This document shows, piece after piece, positions 37,701 to 49,700 of a stretch of DNA of 64,000 nt (position 1 is the first letter of the stretch; the number at the start of each line of letters is the position of its first letter). This DNA comes from Puffinus mauretanicus (lineage: Eukaryota; Chordata; Aves; Procellariiformes; Procellariidae): the NCBI GenBank assembly GCA_023333565.1, contig JAJKFH010003354.1, positions 1,054,001 through 1,118,000 of the forward strand. The letters run 5' to 3'. A model generated the notes under the pieces. The model was given only the letters and a program-made list of their open reading frames with translations, did not search any database and was not told where the DNA came from. A program made the translations under genes and the position numbers.

Positions 37701-40700
37701 AAATTTGAGAGCGAAGAAACAGTTTGTTCCTACACATCTCATCTCAGCCTGGTACAAGCTGTCGACACTCGGTACACCACTGATGACACACCACTGACAT
37801 TATTTATAAGTGACTAATCGGCAGTCCCCGCTAGTCGGGATCTGAGATGCTCTCACTGCTTTGAAATGCAGCTGCCAGCAACTAGTATGTTATATAGGAT
37901 CGGACCGAAGATAATGCTAACCTGCTGAACTGCAATAATTTGATGGCATTTCTATGTTGGCATAAGAAACACCAAATCTCGACAGAACCGAGACAAAAAA
38001 ACCCATGATCTGTGTTGGTGTGCAGGTCTGTGCAGTTGCTGCCTCACCGATGCAGCAGCTGGCGAGCACAGGGTGACCCCCAGCAGAGCCTGGACCAGCC
38101 ACGCTCTCCGCTACCCTCCGCTGCCTCCGTCGATGCTGGAAGCATCGGCTCAGCCCCTGCAGCGTTTTTTGGAGTGGTCCTTGAGACCAGCTTCAGCACC
38201 AAAAGAAATTATGATGGCTCACCCAAAATCAGACACAAAACCAGAATCGAGGGGGAAGCCCCACAGCTTTCTTCAGACTTAGCACCAGACTGCAAGGGTC
38301 TTCCTGCCACAGAGGAAGAAATAGAGGAGCCGTTTTGGGGATCAAGCGAGAAAAATTAGTGAAGGGACATGGGGGGACCCAGAACAAATGTAGGATTGTA
38401 AAAATGTGGGGGTTTGTTTCATTTTATCCAATCCAATATATGGATTTATATTTATCCTCAGATAAATATAGTGGGCTTCATAACACAGATGGATTTGTAC
38501 CATGCTGAAACCTTCAAAAGAAAAAAAAATTAGAAAACACTAATTGTTTGACTTGCAGAATGGGTGGAGAACTGGGCCCAGGCCACAGCTCAAATCAGTC
38601 CTCAGTCTTTTTTTAAGGAAAGCCCTCATGTGGGTGAGCTCGATTGGTGCCATGCAGATGAAACAAAAAACAGATTGCATCTAGGACCCAGAGCTCCAGG
38701 CTCTGTTGAAACTGGAGCCCCAAGAACTTGATCCTGCTGAGGAACAGAGGACCAGATTAGTTGACCTCGTGAGGTCCTACCCAGCACTATTTCTGGTCGT
38801 TGGAGATGAGACAGAGCAATAGAGGGTCTTGTCTAGCCCTCACCCCTTTCCCCCTTCTGCCGGCGAGGCTCATGCTCGTGATATCTCCTGAATTTTAACC
38901 CGATCAGTCACAGCATGAATTTTTCCAGAAGTCTGAAAACTCCTTCCACATGAGTGGAAACGATCCTGTCAAAACACAGTCAGAGATATATTGCAGGCAG
39001 GTTATCCCTGCCTGAGTAACCCTATACAAATCCTGGCCCGGGGCTAGGGTTCACCGCTACAGAAAAGTGACCTGCAACTCCGCATGGAAACCCTTCCTGG
39101 AGACATCTTTTAGGAGAGGATCTATCAGGACACGCCAGCTTCAAGACCAGTTTGGTAATGGCCGACCCCTTCTCTACGCTCACCTGGTAGATGTGGTTCA
39201 GCTTGAAGTGCTTGAGGAGCAGCAGCAATGAAGCCGAGATGCTCTTCACAATGATCTCTTTGTGTCTGTTCACATCAATCCCCAGTTTCATGCTCTGAAG
39301 AACGGTGATGCTGGGTTGGAGGGAAAGAAGGCAACAGCACAGTGGGTATGGGAGCAAGAAGGACTAAGGGCCTGTTGAGTTTTTATTCATCTGGACAGGC
39401 TTTAGAGAAACAGAGACCTTCGCTTCCCTCTGGACTTCCATTTCCATCCCCTCCTGTCTGGTGAAAAGTGCATTAAAAAAGGGGAAAAAAAGCTGATTGC
39501 CGTCTGCCAGCAGTCCTGGGGGAGTGGTATGAAAGGACACCTACCATATGCTCACGTATCTTTATGATTTGTGTCAATTAGCATCTTGTTATGATTTGTG
39601 TCACTTAGCTAGTAGAGCACAGCAGCTGCCGACTGCACTCGAATTGTTACGCTCCTGAAAAACTGGCATTCACATCCTTGGCTTTCACCCCTCTGCCCTG
39701 GCAGCAACAGTAGCTTGCACCTATCCAAAGAGATGTCCCCACATCTGGAGCCCCCCGAACCTACTGGCAAACCCCAACTCTCCTGCTCGGTCGAAGACTT
39801 TGTGGCAAAGCTGGGATGGCTGGTGGCCACCTCCTCAAGGACTTACGGCATCTCTTCAGGCAACACGTCTGCCAGGATGTTGATGGAGTCGGTCTTGGCT
39901 TTAGAGGTGGGCGCTGCAGCAAGGAGGATCTTCAGCAAAGCTATCTGCAGGGGAGGACAGGCATGGAGGGATGCTCCCAGGAAGGGGCATTCCTTCCTTC
40001 TCCTTCACTTGCTGAAACTGGACAACTTCAAGCCAACTCCATAGGGTTTCACCAGCCCAAACTCCGCTCACTGTGAGGGACTGACTATGCCAAGGCTCAA
40101 CCTCTCCTTTTATACCCTGGACAGACAGGCCACGTGTGGGGAGCACGGCAGTTCTGTTTTAGCCTTAACTTAAGGCATCATGAGCACCTGAGCTCTAATA
40201 GTATGGATAAAATAATGCAAGGGACACCTGGAGCTTAATGCATTTAAATCTGTGTTTGTCTCTCCCTATGGACAGAGCACACGTGACCCAGCTGGCATCT
40301 TAGAATCACAGAATCACAGAATGTTTGGGTTGGAAGGGATCTTAAAGATCATCTGGTCCAAGCCCCCTGCCATGGGCAGGGATACTTTCCACTAGATCAG
40401 GCTGCTCAAAGCCTCATCCAACCTGGCAATGTAGCTGAATTTCAGGACACGCATTGTATTCCTCTGGGAACCTCTTGGGGCCACGGGAAGGCTGCAAGAG
40501 ATGTCGCTGTAAGGAAGGTCATAACCTACAGACTCTCCACAGTTTGAATAGCTGTTGAGAGCACAGCCAGGTTGGCAGAGACCTGAAGGCGTTACCACCT
40601 TGTTTGCTGAGCCTCATAAAGCACGATGATGGTTTAATTTGGTTCCTGGCCCAGCAAGCCATCACGCTCGGAGATCAGCGCGATATCGTAATGGAAAGTT

Positions 40701-43700
40701 AATCTCAGCAAGAAGGACAAAGGCTCAAGGGACCAGTGAATTCCGTAGGTTGCTTCTTGAGGTCAGAATTGAAGGTGCCCGCATCAGTGTGCAACAACTT
40801 GTTGGTAAATGCTACAGCTCACACAGCTCAAGAGATGACACGGAGCCATCCCTGACTGATTCCCCTCAGCGTCCAGAGGGCAGGAACCAGTTTTAAGCTC
40901 CCACCAATGTTGAGGACTTTGTTCCTTGTTCCCAATCCTCCGCACACATCCCATTTTCCAACCACTGACCTGTCTCCAACCATTTGACTGTGTCCCTGGG
41001 TATCTATACCCCTTCCTTGATCCTCTAATCCCTCCTCTTGGACTGTACTTTCCACCCAAGTCTGCTCTGGATTCCCACCAAAATCTCACCATTCAAGTCC
41101 TGAACACGCCCCAGCAGCCCCGTGCTGAGCTCTGCAGCTCACAGATTGGCACCATTCCCCACTCAAAAGCTTTTCTTTACTTTTAAGAAACACAGGCTTA
41201 CCATATACTGGGGGAGATTGTACAACATTGCTCGATACAAGATCTCACAAGGGGTTTCTTGGACTTCCTCTTCCCCCTAACACAGAGAAACATTAGAAAG
41301 AAGGGAAAATTAAGTATTTCCAGTCCACGCGCTTGAGATATGTCAGTCACCTCCATAAAACCCAGCTTGAGGACTTAATGATGGACATAGCTGCATGCTG
41401 ACTGCAGGAAGCTCCAGGCCTTTCTCCACTGCTACATTTGATCAAGATATGGACTTCTAAAAAAAGAGCATCTAAGGTGTGTCCTAAGGATCACGGAGAA
41501 CGTATGGATTTATGTGACACCTTGGAAATCTTCCACACATCTATCTAGTATGGGGAGCAGCAACTTCTTACCAGAGACATGGGGCACTTCTCCAGCTCCT
41601 CCTCGTTCTTGATCTGGATGTCTGAGATGGAAACGTACTTGTGCTGGCAAAATACACAGGCAGAGGCAGAGCAATATCACAACTGAAGGATGAAACACAG
41701 TCATCGATGACAACATTTGCTGATTTCGGTAATATCCAAGTTAGGTGTATAGGTCACAGCAGATACATGGAGAACTCATCTGTGTGTGGGAATTCCCTCT
41801 GTCCCTGAAGCCCCTCACACATCATGCCTTTGATTACTTCCACTTACTCCTTCTAGGATCTCTCTGTAAGTAAATGGAGTGGGACAATCGCCTCCAAAAG
41901 GCAACCCAGACCTTCGATAGGGTCAGCTGACCTCTGGAGGTGTCTCACTCCCCGTGGAGCACTGCAGGAGCCAAGGCTGGCCATGCTTCCCCCTGGGAAC
42001 AGCACAGGTCTGGGCATGTATGTCCAAACCCAACTCTGGAAGTCTGTCACCTTCAAAGCACAACGTGGCAAATGCTCGCCAGGACGCAGCAATGTTACAC
42101 CTCAGATAAAGGGAAAGTCCAAGTGCTGGACAATCTACTTGGAACTGCAGTGAGGGCTCAGTTTTCCATTTTTTTGCCCCAATTCCTGCATGAAGCTCTG
42201 GAAGCTTTTCCTGTGACAACTAACAAGAAGGGACCCTCTTACTCCCTCCAGTAACTGTTTCAGCCAGAGGTTAGACGTGAGGATCCCACACTGCATGTGG
42301 TGGATATCCAGCCCCTCTCAAGCTGTTCAGACTTTGACTGGATTCATCAGATTGACTTCCCAAGGCAGAGAGAGCAAGAGCTCAGACCGAACACGTTGCT
42401 GTACATCAGCTGAGAAGGACCAGAAGACTAAATTCATGTGAAACATTTACTGTGGGCTGAGAGCATACATCTGAGGAACTTGAAACTTATTATAAGTGCT
42501 GTATCACAAAGTTTATGAGACTTAATGCCCTGCAATCCCCCTATGGCCCTGGTGATCTTGGCCAATGATTTCCCCACTTCCATGAGATCCCCACAGGTCT
42601 GATCCCACCTCAAAGCATCTGCTGAGTGCCAGGGAGCAAAAATAGCAAGGGATGAGGTTAGACAAGCTGACTGCCGCTCAGCAAGGCTTTCTGGGCTGCT
42701 TCATGCAAGTGCCACGCATGGAGCCACCATCTTACCTGCTTCAGTGTCTTCACGCTTTCATGGATGGGCCGTGGTAGCCCTATCAGGGTTTCGGTGTCTC
42801 TGTGGGGGATGAAAGAAGGTAACTACGAGGCTGGGAAGAAGACTGGATTTAACACTTCCATGTCATACAAGGTAAAAGAGGGAGCCTGTAGTCTACTGAA
42901 TCTACTGAACACATCCCAGATGGGTCAGGAATTGGGAGAGGTGTTGGCGTGAGCTGCCCACCCTTCCACCTCCTCCCCAGCGAAGCCTGCACAAGAGAGG
43001 GACGACGTCGGGGTGAAGAATTGGGGTGAAATCAGGTCTCTACATGGAACCAGCTTAAGTTCAGCACTGCACCTAAAAATGAATATACCCTGCTGGGCCC
43101 ATGCCAGGATGACTCTGCACCTGCAGCTTGGTTTATTCACAAACTGGGTAATTTGCTGTGGATACCAGATTGTCCCAACTCCCTCCCGCATCAAACCAGT
43201 CTCTGGCTTGGGCCAGGGGTCACTTATTCTGGGCTAGGTCTGATTTTTATAGAAAGGTGTCCTTAGAGACCAGCATCTCCAAGAACATGTTTTTATAACA
43301 CTGAGCACACTGCTGCAGCCCCAGCGAAATCCAGCGCTGCGCCGCATCGTCCCGAGCATGCCTTAGGCTGGTTGAGTTGAGAAAACCTAAGCTCTGTGGA
43401 CACCTCCCACCAGTTAAATTGCACTGATGGGAGCTATGAGACAGACTTTGTTGGACCTACACACGTAACACTCACTGTCCCAGTGTGAATCCGATGAATT
43501 TGTTCCTGCTTGCTTCCAGAAAATGCTCGATGTCTTTCTGTCTAATGGAGCAGCAGAGAAACAAAAACAAGGAGAAGGTTGGAAAACAGACATATACCAG
43601 ATCACAGCCTACATTGCTCAGCAGCGTGGGACCAGCAAGAACCTTGGAGCTTTCTAGGACTGACTTCTAGAGGTCTCAATAGCAGCGGGCTAGAGCCACC

Positions 43701-46700
43701 ATTGCTCTCGTTGGTTGGGAGCAACATGAACCAAAACCATTTGTATTTGCTGTGCAACTCCATGGGAGTGTGCAAATAAATGGAAAGGAGTTCTCTACGA
43801 CCAGCACCTTTTTATCCACCTTCTGTGCTCGTAGCACATGCATCTTCAAGTAGCATCTGCTCACTTTGCGCGAACAAATGTTGTCTCTGCAGTCTGGCAG
43901 AGCACGTGCTGCTCCGAGAGAGCAAGCTGACATCTTGTCCACCTTGGGCATCTTTCATGAGAACTGGTCAGGGTCTCAGCACTACAAGTAGGACATGAAC
44001 CATGAGCCAAGGCTCTCACAGGCACAAAGAAACCCAGCTGGATTTCCACGCACCAGCCAAGAAAAACAACGGTCATTTGATTTCGAAGCTGAGAGTACCA
44101 CGACACTGCGTGCACGGAGACCCACATGGGAAACTAGTTCTTGCAAGAAGTGCTCTGGATAGACACACTTAACCCTGTCACTGCTCCCACATCAGAAAGA
44201 TGTATTTGCTCCTGTGTTTTAAAGATACTGGATTAAATCCAGGCTTCGGATCAACAGCAAAAAAACTCACATGGATTAGAGGGAAAGGGGCAGAGGTTTT
44301 CACCCTCTTTTCCTAACGCTCCCCCATATCAGGTGTAGCAGAACTGGTCTTAGGAAGGGAAGGCACCAACTTCTTTATCCTCAGATGTTTTTCTCCAATT
44401 TTTCATCTTAGAGCAAGGCCACTCAAGAAGGTTTCATCTGGGAACACAAGAGTCCCACTCAACAAGTAAGAGGCAATGTCATTAACCAGTTCCCAAGATG
44501 ATTAGTCTAAGACCTTGGCCTACCAAGATCCATTGGTGCTGGTTGGGAAAGCTGACCCTGCTTCCACAGCGCTCCAGCACAAGCCTCCTTCCCAGTACAA
44601 CCTGGGATATCCAAAATGGGATTGCCACTTATTGGCCAAGCTTGGCCACGCTTGGTTTGTAAAGCCTGGGGAAGAGCTCAGCTAAACCCAGTCCAGAAAG
44701 GCCCAACCGAGACAAAAAAAGAAGTGGAGTCACTTCAGTTCAACTTGCCAGAGGCCAACAAACTTGCCACAGACTGACGTTCAGCCTGCAATGAACTCCA
44801 GGACAGGTAGGACTGGGGAGGATGGCAGTGACACCAGATGGTTTTACCTGACTTTGGGGGCCCAGGGGAGCCCTTTGGGGAATGACACCCTTTCGATAGG
44901 CGGGCGCTGAGCAGGTATCGCAGGGATAATCGCATCCCGCTCCATCAGGTCCAGTTCCCCCTCGATCCCATTGTCCACGTCATCGTTCTCCTCTTCGTCG
45001 ACTCCTGCTTCATCATTCTTGAAGGGGTCTCTCTCGTTGTAGATATCCAAACTGTCTTGCTTCACCAGGGGCTGCAGCAGAAGGGGAAGGAGAAATTCAA
45101 GTCACTCCGTGGATTTTATTTCCCTCCCAGCTGCTGGCACCAGACCTCTCCATCCTGGAAGGATCAAGCTCCCAGATGTTCCTCAGGTGAGGATTTCCCT
45201 CCTAGCTGTTGCCACCAAAGCCCGGACAAGGAATAACTCCCTCTGTACCTCTAACCTTGCTGCTCTAGCAGGTCTGACCCCATTTTCCATCTTAACTTTT
45301 GAAGCTACCATCCGACATCTCTCCCCTAGAAAAAAAGGCATTTTCATCCTCAGACCATAACACAGCAATTCCAAAAGTGGAGCTAAAAAAAAGACGAGTT
45401 TGCTGTGAGCAGTTTGCTCCTCGGTGCTTATCAGCCCTTTGCCACAGGGTCAGGATGTCCTTTCGCTTCCTCCGGATCAAATGCATCACAGGGCTGATCT
45501 GCCGCAACTGAAATTGGTGGATGAAAAGCTGGACGTGAGCCGGCAATGTGCGCTCGCAGCCCAGAAGGCCAACCGTGTCCTGGGCTGCATCACCAGCAGC
45601 GTGGCCAGCAGGGCGAGGGAGGGGATTCTGCCCCTCCACTCTGCTCTGGTGAGACCCCCCTGCAGTGCTGCGTCCAGCTTGGGGGTCCTCAGCACAGGAC
45701 AGACATGGACCTGTTGGAGCAGGTCCAGAGGAGGCCACGAAGATGATCAGGGGGATGGAACAGCTCTGCTGTGAGGAAAGGCTGAGAGAGTTGGGGTTGT
45801 TCAGCCTGGAGAGGAGAAGGCTCCGGGGAGACCTTATTGCGGCCTTTCAGTAGTTAAAGGGGCTTATAAGAAAGATGGGGACAGACCTTTTAGCAGGGCC
45901 TGTTGCGACAGGACAAGGGGGAATGGTTTTAAACTAAAAGAGGGGAGATTCAGACTAGATTCAGACTAGGAAGATTTTTTTTACAATGAGGATGGTAAGA
46001 CGCTGGCACAGGTTGCCCAGAGAGGTGGTAGATGCCCCATCCCTGGGAACATTCCAGGTCAGGTTGGACGGGGCTCTGAGCAACCTGATCTGGTTGAAGA
46101 TGTCCCTGCCCACAGCAGGGGGGTTGGACTGGATGAGCTTGAAAGGTCCCTTCCAACCCAAACCCTTCTGTGATTCTATGAAACTGGAAAACACAAGAGC
46201 ACTTGGGGGGAAAGGGAAACACGCTCCCAAGCCCAGGCTGGCTCCTTGAACGGATGATGGTCTCCATTGGAAAAGCATCCTGGGCCATGCGCCAGGAGGA
46301 TGCGCCCTCTCTTACCCTCCGGCTGCGATGACCACGCTTCTGCTGCTGCTGCTCCATGAGCTCGATGGAGTAGGTGGGAGGCGAAGCGGCACGCATGCTG
46401 CGCATCACCTGGATGCTGTCCTCCGGCAAGGGCGGCAGCCCCAGCTCCTCCCGCTTCCTCACCTTCATCGCCTGCAGGGCTTCAAATCCACCCAGCGTGA
46501 ACTAGGGACCAACAAGAGAGGTGAGAAAGCAGGGAGCAGACATCCCACCTGGACTGCATGGCTCTTCTGGGCTTCCAGGGGAGCAGCAGTTTGACACCAT
46601 CAATCTAGAGAGTTGAGGATGAAGACACCATGTCATTGGTTCATTCTCCAGACTTCTCCCCCACCCCACATCCTCTGCGTAGCTCAGCCCACCCTCATCC

Positions 46701-49700
46701 CAGAAGAAACTGTTTGCCTTGTGTCAGCTTCCTGTGCCATCCTAAATAACCTTGTTATGGTTGGATTGAATAGTGGGGAACATCCAGGCTGCATCAGAAC
46801 TACCCCCAAAATGACCGGTTTCTGGAAAAAGGAAGGGTTTGCACCCACCAGAAGCACCTTCCAGAGCAGGAGCAGGACCTTCTTCATGGGGAAGTGTGGA
46901 GCGTGGCCACTGCAGAACTTGGTCACCATTGTAAAGAGCAGAAGAGCAAACGGCTCTTCAGTGTGCACGGGGAAACCTGGTGGAGAGAGGGACCAGGAGC
47001 AGGTTCAGAGCAGATCCCCCGTCCCTGAGGTCTCCCCACCAGTCCAGCATGAGGAAGGGACCTTGTTAGGGCACAATGAACTTTGTGGCTCACTCAGCTC
47101 CATCCTGAAGGTCTCCCGAGAGGTTTTCCACTCAGGGGGATCCGCCTCCTGCTCCACACGGATGTTCTCCACCATCAGGTACATGACACTGAGCAGCACC
47201 CTGCCGGGACAGCATGGCAGGCAGGTGACGCTGCCAGCCAGAGGCCACTTTGTCCCCAGAGGCTGTCCCACAGCCTCCACCCAACGTGCTAGTTGGGTGA
47301 GTCGGCTGAGAAGGGGTACCTGAGCTCCGTGCTGTCAGCCAGCGAGATGGCCGGCTTCCTCAGGGCACTGCTGCAGGCCTGGCTGTTGCTGCGGGGAAGG
47401 GGACGAGCTCAGCGCCAGCCACGGGGCACGGGCTGCTCCTTGCCCCGACCCCCGGCCTGCGTCTGCAGCAGGGCATACACCGCGCTGGCGGACGTGCCGT
47501 GGCTGCGGCACCTCCCTGGTCCTCAGTGAGGAGGAGGAGGAAGGAGAAAGAAGAGGGTGAAGAGGATGGGGAGAAAGAAGATGAAGCAGAGGAGGGTGAG
47601 GAGAAAGAAGATGAAGAAGAGGAGGGTGAGGAGGATGGGGAGAAAGAAAATGAAGAGGAGGAGAGTGAGGAGGATGGAAGAAGAGGGTGAGGAGGATGGG
47701 GAGAAAGAAGATGAAGAAGAGGAGGGCGAGGAGAAAGAAGATGAAGAGGAGGAGGGTGAGGAGGATGGAAGAAGAAGGCGAGGAGGATGGGGAGAAAGAA
47801 GATAAAGAAGAGAAGGGTGAGCAGGGCAAGGAGAAAGAATAAGATGAAGAAGAGGACAAGGAGGGTGAAGAGGGCGAGGGCAATGCAGGTCGTCTCACTC
47901 AATCTCCATGTTGAGGAGCTCCAGGAAGGCGGTGAAGGTTCCCAGCCGGTACAGGAGGAAGCTGTTGTGCCGAGACCAGTGCAGGACATCACCTTCGTTA
48001 TCACAGTCCCCGAAGACACCTGGAGAGGCCCAAAGGGAGGCACTGGTTAGAGGGGAGCTGTCTTTGAACCCCTGGAGCACATGGGACCATCCCAGGAAGG
48101 AGCTTCACTGCACCAACCTGGAACAGCCCCAAGAGAAGGCTTCCCCCAAGAGAAGGCCAAAGCCAGGCAGCAAATATGCGGCCGCATCCAGACAGGGGGC
48201 ATGTGATCCTTACCCTGTGCCAGGTAGAGGATGGCCCGTGCTACTTTGAGCCGCTTGTCCCTGTTGACCACCTCCAGCGCATCCAGCAGGCGCATGACGT
48301 AGGCCTTCTGCTGAGCCCCGTCCAGCTCCAGCCACCTCCTGCCCTGCACTGGAGAGGGGACACGACAACCAGCGGGAGCCTCCCTGGGGGTCCCGCTCTT
48401 GCCCAGGAGGGCTGCCCCGAGCCCCAGGGTGCTGAGCCCAGAGCTGGTACCTTGAGCGTGAAAATCCTCCTCGAAGCATCTCCTGTTGGTGCTGAGCTCG
48501 GGCTCCTCGGTGTAGCTGTACAGCTCTGATGGAGAAAGGGGTCAGCAGGGACCCGGAGGAATTTCACCCTCCTCCTCATTGCCAAATTCCCCTCCCCTCA
48601 TTGCCTTTGGACTCTGAAGCATCCCTACGCACCCGAGGAGACATGGGGCAGAGACCTAAACTCATCCCTGAGCTCTTCTGCAGCTCCAAGGGGCATCTTG
48701 GAGCCACCCAATGCCACCAAATTCATCATTTTCATCCCTGGGCGGGGCTGTTCCCATGCTCCTGCCCACAGCGACGGCGCTTGAGCTGCATTTGCAATTT
48801 CATTGGGGTTTTTTGGGGTGGAATTTTCTGTTCCAGTTAAGCCAGTTTGCAAAGGGAGGGACCGCAGGAGACCCGGGCAAGACCTGCACGGATTTCACAC
48901 CCAGCGGCTCGGATATTTTGGGACCTGCAAATAGCGGCTTGACTTGGAGGGACAGGATGTTGTGCCTGTTCCTATATAATTCTTATAGGTCCTATAGGTC
49001 CTACGATGCTGAGCAGCACCATGGGGGACTGAAACGGAGGATGGAGGATCCCTCAAAGGAAAAACGTGCTTTAGCCAGGCCAGCTCCTGCAGCTGAGACA
49101 CACGGAGCTAAAAATAGCCCCTTTACTGGTTGAGATACGCTCGGGACCCCGAGGGTTACGGGCCAGAAGCAGCCAAAGTCGGAAGAGGACTCGACCCATC
49201 GTGACACCCGTGATAAAGGGTGACAATTCCCAGCCTGGGCTGTGCCACCGGGCACGCCGCCCGTCCTCCCACCCCTGCACGCCTGTCATCGTGTCCCAGA
49301 TAATTCGGAGCGCGGGGTAATCCCGGTGCCCCCACGCGTCCCTTTTGCTCATCCCCGGGGAGCGAGTGGCTCTCTATTAATAAATCCCTCTTGCTCTATT
49401 ACCGCACGGATGATACCACTGGATATCCATCCCCCATCCCGCTCGCCCGACTCCCCGAGGGATTTTTTTTTCCTCCCCTGCGGGCACCTATTAATAGCAA
49501 CGCAGCACCCGAACACTGCTTCACCTGCTAACTCGGCGCCGTGGCCGTCGGCATCCCCGTATTCGAACTCCAGGTTGGGGCAATCCACTGAGCCCTGCGG
49601 AGAGCGGGTTGGGGTTAGCAGTGGAGCTGGCGCATCCCTACGGATATTTCGGGAAGCAGGATGGCTGCCAGCGCTCTCAGCCTTTGCATTAAAGCTCCTC

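Larger units (their letters stand above)
37091..39183 (-). other. STRIP2: STRIP2 intron 16
   Basis: 2.09 kb with a TATCC-type microsatellite (37635-37668) and a decayed CR1-like tail (38722-38795). No other feature was recognised. Confidence 0.85.

Noticed and set aside
46613..47323. 236-codon plus-strand frame
   Set aside because: It is the antisense of STRIP2 exons 7 and 8 and their introns. No independent protein content was recognised.
47335..48050. Long Ser/Pro-rich and Glu/Lys-rich frames on both strands
   Set aside because: They are direct translations of the GA minisatellite in STRIP2 intron 5 plus neighbouring exons.
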